The notes beneath the pieces were generated by a model, which saw only the letters and a program-made list of their open reading frames with translations, made no database searches and had not been told where the DNA came from. Below are positions 27,861 to 39,589 of a stretch of 64,000 nucleotides of DNA, one piece after another. The translations under genes and the position numbers were made by a program. Positions within the stretch are counted from its first letter, which is position 1. Every line of letters begins with the position of its first letter. This DNA comes from Punica granatum (lineage: Eukaryota; Streptophyta; Magnoliopsida; Myrtales; Lythraceae). The stretch is taken from NCBI RefSeq assembly GCF_007655135.1, contig NC_045128.1, positions 42,359,885 through 42,423,884 on the forward strand, in the 5' to 3' direction.

Positions 27861-30800
27861 GGTTATTGAGGTATTGAGTTGTCTAGTTGTTGCCCAGTCT
27901 ACTTTATTTCCATGCAAGACTGAGGTGAAGAGCACTCTGAATTAATTCTTCGATGGGAGAATCCAAGATTATATGGTCTTCCCTTGATTTGGTCAGTGGT
28001 CTGCTGTTTGAAGTCTGACCAAGCAACCGTGGTATAACTGCGCTGCAACGATATCTTATAGCTTGAGAGAGCATGTTAGTTGAGGCAAGATTCGTATCGA
28101 TGTCAGTAGGATCAAGGCTAAATCAAATATCAGAGTCGGGGAATGCGGGTTCTATTACATCTCATGAGTTACTGCACTTGAACCTCAGAGAATTTGGAGG
28201 GGATTTGGAGATACTTTTCATAAGCTTTCAGGTAAATTTTTTGGTAGTGGTAATGATCGTGTTATGGTTCGGCTCGAGTGTGAAGGTTGTTTTGTATGTA
28301 ACGATGGATTTATTATCTTTCCACTGGGGTTACTGATTCAACTTGAAAATTTTTGTAGCTTGTGGGAAAGTTGGTTTATGTTAATACATTGGGTGATAAC
28401 TTTTTCTTTCCTCCTTGTAACCAACTGGATTTGCTGTGCTGGCTGATGATCATCGACCTCACTCACTGTAAGTGATAGAACCACAAGGAGTATATCAGTG
28501 TGAAGACTGGAGGATAAATACGGGATTGTCAAATGATTGATGGACGACCGAGTTTAGTCAGCACTAACACCTAACGCCTTTGGATGGGAGCTCCATCTAA
28601 GGCAAGTTCCTCTCCCAAGCATCCATCGCTTTCCTGTGTCTTCTTGGAAGGTTGTTGTTGGAAAGAGATTAGCTATAGGACCTACTGAATTATCACTGTG
28701 AAAGGGTCTAATGCTGCAGTTGTACGTTCTCCTTTGTCTGCTCTTGCCCAACTGGGAAGGATTTAGACCGTGGGGCTCCCTATTTGCATATAGGCTCCTA
28801 GAAGCATTGTTGCAGTAGGTAGAATGGTGAAATCCGATGCGATTTGAGATGGGTCTGTGGTGTTGGAGGAGTACATTCTATTTTAGATCACTGAAATGAC
28901 CACTCAGGGAAAGACCGAACATATGAGCATTCCTCGCACAGTGAAGGAGTGGCCCGGCGTCGATCATCAGATCATCCCGAACTGGACGGTTCGAGGGAAC
29001 ATGCCACGGAGTGGGGTGGAGGAGGGGAGGTGATGGGACTAGTCAACGTTGCTGAGAGTGGTCCATACGTATGGGTAGAAGGGAGGGAGAGCGGGGGGAT
29101 GAAATGGGTTTGGGGGAACGCAAGTGACGCTTAAATGAACCACATGCTGCACATGCACCGTCCGCATGGTTAGGGCAGCCCCTTCCCCTTCACACTCTTA
29201 TGCTCTAATATGGACCAATTCTCAAACTTATCAATATATTAAGTATATGCACATGTATTCAATAAACCCCACATCAATTATTTTACAAAGACGGAGAATT
29301 TCCGCGCGTAACGCTGCCTATTAGGTCGATCATTCGATACCTCACAAGGTGGGCAATATATTATCCTTCTCTTTTCTAGGTTGGTGAACAATAATTTGAT
29401 CCTTAGATTAAATTGGCTCTAATCCTTAAATAATTGGTGGGCCCCCGTTAGATAATGATTTTTGTCATGCTGTCTTACAATTAATTACTGGGACTATTGG
29501 CTGGCCTATAGAGATGTAAAGAGCTTATTCGGCCCAAAATTCAACCACCAAATAATTTTTGAAATCACGAGATACAATTACAGTTTGGTAAGCTGCATTT
29601 TATGTCAATAGATAATTTTTTTTTCCCTTGCAACGGAACTAAAAGTTCGAAATACTCTGAAAGTATGTTGTAATTACCATCAAATTATTGCGTGGGAAAC
29701 AACCTTTTAATGCCACGTTGACCCATTTGCCACGCAAATCATAAATTATTTTGAACTTTCCCTGAAATTTCTTCACCCTGCGGACTCAATTTCACTAATT
29801 AATTAATGATGAGGGGAGAATTATTTGGATTTGATTTTATATGTTAGGTGGCACGACCGGATTGGTCGGCACGAGGCAAAGGCTAAGGTTGACCAAGAAA
29901 GTAAAAACTCCCCAGAAGAAGCGTTTTGCTTTCGAGACAGGGAATGAAAGAATCCATACATAAAACGGACAGGCAATCAAATGCGAGCCAAAAAGGAAAG
30001 ACCAGAAACTGAATGGACCCCTCCACTCCCACTCCCACTCCCACTCAGCCCCCAATCACTCCTCCATTGAAGAGCGATAACCCTTACCCGCCCCCTATAC
30101 GGAGGGGACAAAAAAAAGAAGAAGAAAAAAAAAAAAAACAAACAAGGGGAAAGAAACTTGTTCGTTTACTGTGTTAATAATCAAAGTCCTCCTCTTCCTA
30201 TTCCTCGTTTCTTCTTCTTCCATCATCATCACCTCTCTCGTTCACTGCGCGCTTTCCAGTCTCAAATGTGGAAACTTTACCTGCAATTCTTTTCACAGTG
30301 TGAGTAGAAAAAAGTACCCGATTCCTTTCTCTTCCCCCTTTCCGTTGCTTGCTGAAGAGTTACTGGAAATGGGATTTGGCTGTGTATCTGTCGGAAAGTT
30401 TCTGTCCTTTTGCTCTCCTTGTGCACCCGGCCACGATTGAGTCCCGGTGTGTCCGGTTCCTGTCCCTCGTTCATGTTCTTCATAACTTGTCTGCACTCGT
30501 CGTGGGTCTTCGAATTTCGTGATTCTTCCCCCCAGCTCTCGGCCCTTTTCCGGGCGAAGTTCGATTTTCGCAGCGTCTGCGTGATCTCGTTTCGCTGTTT
30601 GTTTATCGTCCAGGTCCAGGCTTTGTTTTCTTCTTGTTTTTTTTTTGGTTGGGAATTTTATTTTTGTGGTTATTGCCTGATTGTCGGGCAAATTCTATGG
30701 AGATTGCTATGAGAATCGCATTATGAACGAGATCTTGTTTCACTGTTGATGAGGGTGTGCTGCCTTTGCAAAGTTGCGTTCTTTTCAGCTGGCTCCTTCG

Positions 30801-30946
30801 CTTGGGATTGAGCCTTGGCTTTTGTATTCTAGATCCTGGGATGGTTTTGAGACCATTGGTAGTCGTCGGAACACCTTGTGATCTTGTTTGTTTATCTACT
30901 CTATCGTTAAAGGTGTTTGGTTCTCTCTGTAGAATTTACTTGGGAG
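27861..30946. other. VPS11 3' UTR, intergenic and SAM gene leader
   Basis: The left part includes the VPS11 3' UTR. Between 28.0 and 29.2 kb are unremarkable unique sequences with no recognised gene. At 30025-30050 there is a short (cccact)n repeat, and 30115-30140 is A-rich. From about 30200 the sequence becomes CT- and TTC-rich and is likely the long 5' leader of the SAM-domain gene, probably with a leader intron. Confidence 0.5.
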
Positions 30947-32145
30947 ATGAACAAAGGACAGCAACCTGAGCCTCTTGATTTTTTCATCTGGACTGTCGAG
31001 GTACTCAAATCCTGCTTTATCTTGTTTGCTTACAGGGTTTCACCTCTCAGGGATCTAATTTCCATCATTATTGACTTTTGAGAGGTTCATAGCATTCATG
31101 ATCGACTGACTGAACAGTCATTGTTACATGCAATATGAGCTACTTCTCATTAAGTTATTATAATTTGGCTTGAACTAGGATCCAAGCGGTTCTCTAATTT
31201 GACTTTACATATGTATGTTCATGGCATAGGATGTTGGGTTGTGGTTGGAGGATATAAACTTGGGCAGTTACCGTGAAATATTCAAGGAAAATGGCGTCAA
31301 TGGAGAGTACTTGGAGAGCATGTCTATGTTCACCACTGAACAGATTCTTCGATTTATCAGACGGTGCCACATGAAATGGGGAGACTTCATTACCCTCTGT
31401 AAAGAGCTCCGGCGGATAAAAGGTACCCTCTTTCTTTTCTGCATCTTCTATGATTTGCATGATTTACCCTATTCAAATTAAATCAGAGAGTAGTGGAATC
31501 GTACCAAACTCACACTTTTTACGGAAAATGCAAGTCAAAAAGTTTAATGAGGCAATTGGTGAAGATTTCCATTCTCTTGCTTGCAATGAGCCAGGGGCAT
31601 AAGATTTGTTTCACAGAGGTTGTTGGAACTTCTATTTTCTGTTGGGGGCTTCATTGAGGAAAATTTGTTCATGTCCACTTGTTTGATGGATGCCTGCACT
31701 AGTTACCTAATCCAGTTCTGTCTCGAATCATGACTGCTTTGAGACCAGGGTTATTGTGACCTGAGAGGAACACTCTTTCCACCTAAAGTCGTTAATGTCT
31801 GATGAGCATGTTCTTGCTAACTTTCATTCCTTTCAAATGATGACCGCTTTTCCTTTTTGGGTATTCTGAGTCCCACTTTCCGTTACCTAATCCAATTCTG
31901 TCTTGAGATCATGATTCCTTCTTCCGTTCAATGAGGATAATGTATGTACTGCACCATTTCATTGCAGTTTTGATATTTAAAGAGGAACATATTTTTGACA
32001 TAAGACATTTGTAGTGGCATGCCTTAAAGGGGAGCAGAAGGTCCGTCGGCCCTGGTGGGCCCCTTCTTGCCTATCAGTATTCTTCGTGAAGGTGGCAAAG
32101 CGCAACAGACAGTCGAGAGTTGTTTCACTGAAGCTGGAACCATGA
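30947..32145 (+). CDS. Small SAM-domain protein
   Basis: Three coding exons, 30947-31000, 31230-31422 and 32015-32145, give 125 residues. It starts MNKGQQPEPLDFFIWTVEDV. A sterile alpha motif fills about residues 16-80 (VGLWLEDINLGSYREIFKEN, then ILRFIRRCHMKWGDFI). SAM domains mediate protein-protein and sometimes RNA contacts. The C-terminal tail is basic (KVRRPWW, VAKRNRQSRVV) and has no other domain. All introns are GT-AG and the exon phases agree. Plants carry short SAM-only proteins of this size with unknown roles. The start is chosen because the ATG directly precedes the conserved exon 1/2 join, and upstream sequence is leader-like. Confidence 0.82.
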
Positions 32146-33229
32146 TGTAAGATATAGATAATATGTACTGTTTTTTTTCTCTCTCTCTGTTTTTTTTTTG
32201 CCGCCTCCATTTAGTCTTCGGTTTTTCGGAACGGGAAATGAAAGTAGCAGAAAAGAACTCTTTTGCCAACTTTATCGTCGCAGTACTGCTTGTTGGTTCT
32301 TCCTTGGAGATCCATCTCTGGTATGCAAGCTTGCTAATATTAATACGAATAGCTTCATTCTGTCGGTTTAGTTCTTTCTTGTTCTTCGATATGTGAAGCA
32401 TAGGATGTTAAAATATGAGAGTGCTGTAGCAGGTCATGTCACGAAGACCATATGTTGATCTTTACTACCATCCTTATGTTGTCAAATACTCGATGCCGCT
32501 TCATTTCGGGTTCCTTTCTGATGTGGTGGGCATCTTAAGGATTGTTGGGAGAATTATAGTTTTCCATAGATAATAAAATGTAATTTGCAATTGAAGCTTG
32601 TTATGCCGAGTTTTGTCGGTAAGTGGAATGTTGCTTTCGTTATGGAAGCCTTACATGTAGTTCATCAAGGTTTGATGAGCTTCAAACATGACTGATACTC
32701 TGGATTCTTTTTCCGAGAAAATTCTTGGAACTGTTCTTCTGTCGTGTACATTCGGAGACTATTCTCTTCACTGGAAAGTGAGCAAGAACAAAGATCGCCA
32801 ACTAGAATAAATCCTTTTACCAAGTTGTGCTGGCGTATTGAGAAAGTAAAGAGTCAATCGAAGATGATGTAAAATTGGGGATTGAGATCATTAAAGATGG
32901 TAAAGTACGTGCTAACCTGGTCGAGTTGAGTCGATTGGTGACATGGAGATTAACCCAAACTCGAATCCAATCCCAGAATCTGGTTGTGCTCGGAACCTTG
33001 GCTAATGGCTAGTCCATTTGTATTCGAACTATTGATTAAGGTACCGGATGAACTTGTGATTGAGTTAAAGTTCACGCTGCAATATCAGATATTAACGATA
33101 CGATACCGATCGAAGTCGAACTTAGCATCTACAGTTCATAAGATAGTCTGCTAACTTAATAAGAGACTAGAAAGGGAAAAATACTTCATTTGGAGGCTTC
33201 AAAGAACCCTAGTAAAGGTCCTCCTTCAA

Positions 33230-33265
<36 letters not shown>

Positions 33266-33390
33266 CTACAGCCATGGCTCAGTTGCCTCCACGTTCAACG
33301 ACTTGCAGACTCCACGTACCCGACCGTACCAATCGAGCCTCCTTCGCTCGGAAGCTCTCCAATGGAGCGTGATAAACACCAGAGCCGTAT
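32146..33390. other. SAM gene 3' region and PPR gene leader
   Basis: No gene recognised. The stretch includes the SAM gene 3' UTR and, at 33236-33260, a CT repeat in the probable leader of the PPR gene. A 32-codon frame (33274-33372) lies in the same frame as the PPR protein, separated from it by adjacent TGA and TAA codons. Confidence 0.5.
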
Positions 33391-36171
33391 ATGAGAAGTG
33401 CACGACTTTCGATCATTCATGCCGCAATGTTACAGCCCCTCAAGGCGCTCACCTTCCTGCAGACACCACGTGCCGCCATTAAGCGTCGCTATTTCCTCTC
33501 CTCCTCTTCATCCCCAGCTCCCTCCCCTCATTACCCGGATTTGGTCTCTGCTGTCAGCGACATCCTCTCCGCCGCCCGATGGAAGAAGAACCCGGAGATC
33601 CTCCGGTTGACTCCGAAGCTGAGACCCCACCAGGTGTCCGAAATCCTCGACACCCACCGGAACGCGAAGCAGGCTCTCGAGTTTTTTTACTGGATCTCTC
33701 GTAGGGATTTCTACAAGCACGATGTGTGCTGTGCCATGGCCATGTTGAATAGGCTAATCCGGGACCAAATTTTAATGCCCTTGGACCGGGTTAGGATTAT
33801 GATGATTAAGGGTAGTAGGGACGAGCTGGAGCTCAGGCAGGCAGTCGGGTTTTTGAATGAGCTCGGCCGGAAGGGATTCCGTCCGACCTTGTATAGTTAC
33901 AATACTCTTTTGCTGCAATTGGGCAAGTTTGAGATGGTTGATTTAGCTCGGGAAGTGTATACTCAGATGCTCAGTGAAGGGGTTAAGCCCAGCTTGTTGA
34001 CATTCAATACTATGGTTAACATCTTCTGTAAGGAGGGGAAGGTCCAAGAAGCCTTGTTGATCTTCAGCAAGATTTCGCAGCATGAAATGATCCCCGACGC
34101 ATTCACTTACACGTCCTTGATTCTTGGGCACTGTAGGAATGGGAATGTGGATTCAGCATTTGAGGTTTTCGATAGGATGGTTAAGCGGGGCTGTGACCCG
34201 ACTGCTGCTACTTATTCGACTCTGATTAATGGGTTGTGCAAGAAAGGTCGGGTGGATGAAGCACTCAACCTGCTCGCTGAAATGTCTGAGAAAGAAATTA
34301 AACCAACTGTGTATACCTATACAGTTCCCATCACTGCATTGTGTGAGGAGGGACGTGTGGAGGAAGCTATACAGCTCGCTGGTGGCATGAAGAAGAGAGG
34401 CTGTCACCCGAATGTTCAGACATACACGGCTCTGATTAGCGGTCTCTCTGAGGCAGGGCTAATTGAAATGGCTGTTGGAATGTTTCATAAAATGATGAAG
34501 GTGGGTTTAATCCCAAATACGATCACATACAATGCCTTGATAAATCTGCTTTGTGTGGATGGGAGGTTTGATATTGCTATTAAAGTTGTTGGCATGATGG
34601 AACGAAATGGATATTTGCCAAACACACGGACATATAATGAAATAATTCGAGGGCTGTGCTGTACAGAGGATATGGAGAAGGCTATGGTTCTTTTTGATAG
34701 GATGCTTAAAAGAAGTCCATTTCCCAATGTTGTCACGTACAACACTCTTATCGGTGGATATGTGAAACTGGGAAACCTGAGTAATGCTGTTAGACTACTG
34801 GATTTTATGAAGCAGCAAAGGTGCGTTCCCGATGAGTGGACCTACGGTGAACTGATTACTGGATTCTGTAGAGGTGGGAAGCTTGGTGAAGCATATGCTC
34901 TTCTTCAAGATATGGTGGGACAAGGAATAAGTCCCAATCATGTTCACTATACTGCTTTGATTGATGGCTGCTGCAAGGAAGGGAAGATAGATGAGGCATT
35001 GTCTTTATTCAAGAAGATGGAGAACATTGGTTGTATCCCTATAACTGAATCATATAATGCCTTAATTAGTGGTTTGAGCAGAGGGAATCAGTTTTCAGAA
35101 GCAGAGAAGCTAGTTAGTGAGATGGTTGATCGAGGAGTGAAACCAAATGTTATAACCTACACGTCCTTGATTGATGGGCTTGTCCGGAATGAAGGGGTTG
35201 ACCTTGCATTTAAGATATTCCATGAAATGGAGAGTAAAAGTTGCCCTCCGAATTCATTCACTTACACATCTCTCATCTATGGACTGTGCCAAGAAGGAAA
35301 GGTTGAGGATGCAGCAAAAATGGTGGATGAAATGGAGAAAAAAGGAGTGGCTCCTGATCTTGTAACCTTCACCTCTCTAATTGACGGCTTTGTAATGGTC
35401 GGTAAGTTAGATCATGCTTTCTCGCTCCTTAAGCGAATGATGGATGCTGGCTCCGTGCCAAACTACCGAACATATGGCGTGTTATTGAAAGGTTTGCAGA
35501 AGGAATATCAGTTAGTTTCGGAGAAGGTTGTGGCTCAACATGAAACTGTTTATAGTTCCACCTCTGTTGATACATATGTTAATATCGATATGGTGTTTCA
35601 TCTCTTAACTCGACTGTCTGAGATTGGATGTGAACCCACAGTTGATACGTACACTAGTTTAGTCATGGGCTTGTGTAGGGAAGGCAGGTCTGCTGAGGCA
35701 GATCAGCTGGTTGGAAACATGAAAGAGAAAGGTATGTCTCCTAGTAGAGATGCCTATTATAATCTACTGGTTGCTTACTGCAAGAAGTCAGAGGTTGATC
35801 CTGCATTAAGAGTCTTCGATTCAATGGTTGATGAAGGGATTGAGCCTCGTCTGACTATTTATAGGGCACTTATTTGTGCTCTCTCCAGGGTAGGCCGCAT
35901 AGATGAGGGTAAATGTTTATTCAAGAGCATGCTTGAAAATAGGTGGAATGTGGATGAAATTGTTTGGACCATATTGATTGATGGGTTGCTGAAACAAGGG
36001 AACTCAGATCTCTGCATGAAGTTTCTTTACATCTTGGAGTCCGAGAAGTGCAATATTAGCTTGTTTACATATGAGATTTTGGGCAGAGAATTGTCCAAAG
36101 CAGATTGTTCTATTGAAGCTGAGCAAATTGCTGATAGGTTGAGAGTTCTAAGGCAAGGCCATTGTTCTTAA
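33391..36171 (+). CDS. P-class pentatricopeptide repeat protein
   Basis: A single-exon gene for 926 residues. The N-terminus is rich in Arg, Ser and Ala (MRSARLSIIHAAMLQPLKAL, then RRYFLSSSSS), which fits a mitochondrial transit peptide. From about residue 165 to 900 there are close to twenty 35-residue PPR motifs of the form P-x-x-x-TYN-LI-x-G-C-x-x-G, as in PTLYSYNTLLLQLGKFEMVD and PNVITYTSLIDGLVRNEGVD. Motifs are evenly 35 residues with no long/short alternation and no E or DYW extension, so this is the P class. Such proteins bind organelle RNA to stabilise it, promote splicing or aid translation. It resembles the At5g65560 type. Met13 (33427) is an alternative start. No frame break is present. 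Confidence 0.93.
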   Translation: MRSARLSIIHAAMLQPLKALTFLQTPRAAIKRRYFLSSSSSPAPSPHYPDLVSAVSDILSAARWKKNPEILRLTPKLRPHQVSEILDTHRNAKQALEFFYWISRRDFYKHDVCCAMAMLNRLIRDQILMPLDRVRIMMIKGSRDELELRQAVGFLNELGRKGFRPTLYSYNTLLLQLGKFEMVDLAREVYTQMLSEGVKPSLLTFNTMVNIFCKEGKVQEALLIFSKISQHEMIPDAFTYTSLILGHCRNGNVDSAFEVFDRMVKRGCDPTAATYSTLINGLCKKGRVDEALNLLAEMSEKEIKPTVYTYTVPITALCEEGRVEEAIQLAGGMKKRGCHPNVQTYTALISGLSEAGLIEMAVGMFHKMMKVGLIPNTITYNALINLLCVDGRFDIAIKVVGMMERNGYLPNTRTYNEIIRGLCCTEDMEKAMVLFDRMLKRSPFPNVVTYNTLIGGYVKLGNLSNAVRLLDFMKQQRCVPDEWTYGELITGFCRGGKLGEAYALLQDMVGQGISPNHVHYTALIDGCCKEGKIDEALSLFKKMENIGCIPITESYNALISGLSRGNQFSEAEKLVSEMVDRGVKPNVITYTSLIDGLVRNEGVDLAFKIFHEMESKSCPPNSFTYTSLIYGLCQEGKVEDAAKMVDEMEKKGVAPDLVTFTSLIDGFVMVGKLDHAFSLLKRMMDAGSVPNYRTYGVLLKGLQKEYQLVSEKVVAQHETVYSSTSVDTYVNIDMVFHLLTRLSEIGCEPTVDTYTSLVMGLCREGRSAEADQLVGNMKEKGMSPSRDAYYNLLVAYCKKSEVDPALRVFDSMVDEGIEPRLTIYRALICALSRVGRIDEGKCLFKSMLENRWNVDEIVWTILIDGLLKQGNSDLCMKFLYILESEKCNISLFTYEILGRELSKADCSIEAEQIADRLRVLRQGHCS

Positions 36172-38005
36172 GTTTCTCCCCTTGTGACTTGCTGGAAGTA
36201 TTGTATCTTCAGAAAGATGGAATGGGAATTCAGATGACAATCGCAGTCGAACTGAGTCAGGGCCACGTTTTTTTCCGCCTGAGTAAGTGAATCTTTCTCC
36301 CTGTGCAAAGTCGCAGCTTCACATCAAGGAGGTGAGCAGATGCCAAACCTTGACCACCTCTTCTTTCTGTTAGTGTCGCTGCCAAGTATTGCCTTATGGT
36401 CTCTTTTGGCGTAGTTTTCCGTTCCTTTTTCACTTCTGGTGGCTTGCGTCTGTTATTGTTAATGTTATCTGATCGACGTAATTATTTTTCTATCTCCAGT
36501 AGCCCCTGAAGTTGAAAGGAAAGCTTTCGGAATTTTGCTGGAAGACCTATCTGGGTGAATTTGCAAGACTTGTTTTGGAAGCTCGCTGAATACAGGCAAC
36601 AATAAGCTATTGACTTCAGCCCGCATGAAAGAGAGAGAGATCAATTTTTGGTGAGTATTACTTGCAGGGATGGTTCGATGTATATTTTATCAGTTTTTAT
36701 GTTGATAATCTCTAATGTTTTCAACTGATCTTCTTGGGGATCTTTAGTATGAATGGATTTTTGTGGTCGACGAATTTGATGTGCTTGTTGTAATTTTGCA
36801 GGAGCAGAGCCGCCTTGGATTTTTTGCATTCTTGAGCATTCCTAACAACGAGGATTCCTCCATGTTTACGCACAGCTTATATACTCGACAATGATTCTTT
36901 CTTGAAATACAGTCTAGATTGAATTTTGATGTATCTACTGTTGTTAGATGATGGGTCGCACCATTTCATCTCCGGGAATGGTTTTTCTTTTTCTTGGCCA
37001 AATCTCCGGGAATATTTGATTTGGTGGATCTCAACAAACAAATATTTCTTGCAATACCATACGATGATGCTGTAATAAGGATCAACATTGTGTGAATTTA
37101 TCTGGGCTGTAAAGAGAAGTTTTCAGAGTGAGAAAAGTGTTTGCCTATGATATGGGAATCGATGTTCAGTTTAACATTATTGCGGAATCCGTCGCAGTCT
37201 CGGTGTTTCCAAATTAGACAGGTTAACCCTTTGAGCTCTGCAAAGTTTTTAAGCATCCGATGCCGTAAACAATGAATCGAGATGATGTTGAAGTTCTACT
37301 CGTTTATTGGACTGTCATTTACCATGAAAAAGCCCGTAGAAGGTTCTGCGAACTGTCTGATTTAATCTTATGGCCGAATCCAACACCCCAGATTTAAGTG
37401 CAGATGGTTCTTCTGTCTAAATGGCTGTTCGAATCAGTCTAGACTAAGTCAGGATCATCAGATGCTCTCTCTGCTGTTTTGATGTATAAACCGACCTTCT
37501 TCGGATTGAACATCCACAATTAGTACTGGAAGAGGCCTTCTTATTTTCATACCTTATGCTCGTCTCTCTGTCCCTCAGTCGATTCTTTTCTGCCTGGCTG
37601 AACATTCACAGAAGCAGAACAAAACAGGGCATTAGAGTTCTAAAGATGAGATCCTACAGCAAAATATTATGTGTGACCCAACAGAACGATACAAAAGCAT
37701 TGTTCCATCTAAGAAGCTCACATCGTGCCTCTTTCACTTAGACGACAATTACGGCCTTCCTCCTCAACATAACTACATATGCTACTCTCAACCTGTCTTT
37801 GGAGCCTTCCTTTTGGCCCCGTCTTCCCTCTAGAGGGTCCATTCCAGTATAAGTGGCAGCATTCTTCCTGGACTTTTGTTGCAGTGCTGCCGATTCTTCA
37901 TCCATAAATTACATCATACGGAATCAGAACATCACATTCTCTTATGCACATGCTCCATCATCCTACTCGTGAAAGGCAGGTTGATAGAACCATAGCCTGC
38001 ATTTG
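36172..38005. other. PPR 3' UTR and intergenic
   Basis: 1.8 kb without a recognisable gene. The left portion should be 3' UTR of the PPR gene and the right portion the promoter and leader of the small downstream gene. Short open frames lack family features. Confidence 0.5.
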
Positions 38006-38374
38006 ATGGATCAAAAGGGTTCTGATCCTACTGTTAGTAGCTCCTCCATTGCCCTTTTGCAGGAGAGATTCAGGGAGCTGGAGAGAGTGAAGGAGAGGAG
38101 AGTTGAAAAGGAGCTTACCGAACAGAAACCGACTACTTTCCGACCTCGAGTGAACTCCACAGCACATCTTGATGATCGCTACAAGCTCTGCTTCCCACCT
38201 CAGGTGAAGACGAGGCAGCCTCCCCAAGACTTCTCGCTCTCTCTTGGCCTCAACTCTCAGAGCCACCTGATTGATCCAAGGGCCATGAAAAACCTTACCC
38301 AGCTGAGTTCCTCGCCTAAACGACCCCGTGAGAGTTTTGAGAATTCTGATGTTGACACTTCTCTTCATCTCTAA
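38006..38374 (+). CDS. Small plant protein of unknown function (DVDTSLHL tail)
   Basis: A 122-residue intronless frame: MDQKGSDPTVSSSSIALLQ, then a charged helix RFRELERVKERRVEKEL. Next is FSLSLGLNSQ, which fits the EAR-type LxLxL repression motif, and the protein closes with ENSDVDTSLHL. I recall short uncharacterised plant proteins with the same N-terminal SSSIALLQERFRxLxRVKE block and the same tail, so this is likely a real conserved gene. Function is unknown. Nuclear co-repressor binding through the LSLGL segment is only an inference. Confidence 0.72.
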   Translation: MDQKGSDPTVSSSSIALLQERFRELERVKERRVEKELTEQKPTTFRPRVNSTAHLDDRYKLCFPPQVKTRQPPQDFSLSLGLNSQSHLIDPRAMKNLTQLSSSPKRPRESFENSDVDTSLHL

Positions 38375-38905
38375 GGGGGAGAAATGGTTTTTGCTCGACG
38401 TTATATTAACGCGTTTGGCATGAGTCATCTGATGCAGATCAGTCTAACGCGGAATGTATATGTATCAAATATCTTGGACGAATACATAAACAAGTTGCTT
38501 GAACAAGTCGCCTATCATCCGCCCATCTTTGTTATCCGCGATTGCACTGGACTAAGTTAAATGACCTGATTTACGATATGAAAATTAACAAGCTTAGGTT
38601 ATCTTCGGATTTTGATCTAACTCGTGGGTGTTTGTGTATAAACTGACTTGTTCAAGTCGATTATTTTTTGGTGAAGGCCTTTGCACTCTCTCGATACGTG
38701 ATTAAACTGGAGATTTTTTCTTGGTTTCAGACCAAGTTTAGATAAATCACGACAGAGATATATAGATGTTTCTGATGTCAATCTTTTTCTTTTTTAATTG
38801 TTCAAACAGTTAAGCCTCTCCTCGATCTTGACATAGAAACTGCCAAAACTCCTATCATTTGAAATGATTTTGTTTACAACTAAAAGAAGATGGAAGTTTG
38901 GAAGA
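38375..38905. other. Convergent intergenic region
   Basis: About 530 bases between convergent genes, expected to hold two 3' UTRs. Nothing else is visible. Confidence 0.5.
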
Positions 38906-39511
38906 TCAATTGAATCGGGTGATTCTGTGCTGGTTAGCAGCTGCAGATGACTTCGTCAGCTTCCTTGTTTTCGAACCTCTCAGCTTCGTGTTTGGGATGC
39001 CAAGGGGCTGAGCTGAGGATGAATTAATGGCATCTTTGAACCTGATCTCAGAGCTAATCCCGTGGCACCTAACCACAGAACTGAGACACACGTTTGGCGT
39101 CACGATCCTTGCATTGTTCACGAACAGCCCTGTTCTCCTCCTGTTGGTTATGCTGATCATCCTCTTCGGCATGCCAGATGGGACTAGCGTCCCATTCGGG
39201 AGCCGCATCAGCTCGTTTAGGGAGAGTCCGCTTGGGATCGAGTGACGGAGGATGAAATCCTGAAGACTGTTTCGGGTGAGTGAGACTCCAGACAGTGCCC
39301 GGTCATCGAGCATGAGAAAGGTTGTTTTCTCCGACCGTTGAAGTGAAACTGGGATCGTGTTTAGGATGTTGAGGAGGATGACGAACCCGTGGTAGGACCT
39401 CGCTCTCATGTCAGCCATGGCCTTGTGGAGTTCGGTCTGATTGATGGCATTGGCATGTCGGGACTCGGCGAGAACAACCATGGGAAGAAAGATTAAAACC
39501 CATAAAGCCAT
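38906..39511 (-). CDS. Secreted FAS1 (fasciclin-like) domain protein
   Basis: A single-exon 201-residue protein. A signal peptide (MALWVLIFLPMVVLAESRHA) is followed by one FAS1 domain: ELHKAMADMRARSYHGFVIL, then the conserved TTFLMLDDRALSG block and a weaker second half up to about residue 160. FAS1 proteins act in cell adhesion at the wall and plasma membrane. The tail is basic and lacks a clear GPI-anchor signal, and there is little Pro/Ala/Ser glycomodule sequence. It therefore resembles the single-domain FLA19-21-like group rather than classical arabinogalactan proteins. A TATA box lies at 39571-39580. Confidence 0.82.
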   Translation of the reverse strand: MALWVLIFLPMVVLAESRHANAINQTELHKAMADMRARSYHGFVILLNILNTIPVSLQRSEKTTFLMLDDRALSGVSLTRNSLQDFILRHSIPSGLSLNELMRLPNGTLVPSGMPKRMISITNRRRTGLFVNNARIVTPNVCLSSVVRCHGISSEIRFKDAINSSSAQPLGIPNTKLRGSKTRKLTKSSAAANQHRITRFN

Positions 39512-39570
39512 CCGAATTTACTGTGTTTGTGAGCAGGGAATGCAATACGTAGATGCCTGGATTTAGAATG

Positions 39571-39580
39571 AAATTTATAG
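39571..39580 (-). promoter_or_regulatory. TATA box of the FAS1 gene
   Basis: The minus strand reads gctataaattt about 60 bases upstream of the start codon. This is a normal plant spacing with a short leader. Confidence 0.5.
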
Positions 39581-39589
39581 CATTTTGAG

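Noticed and set aside
37958..38428. 156-codon frame antisense to the small DVDTSLHL gene
   Set aside because: Its residues look random, whereas the plus-strand frame has motifs I recognise from other plants.
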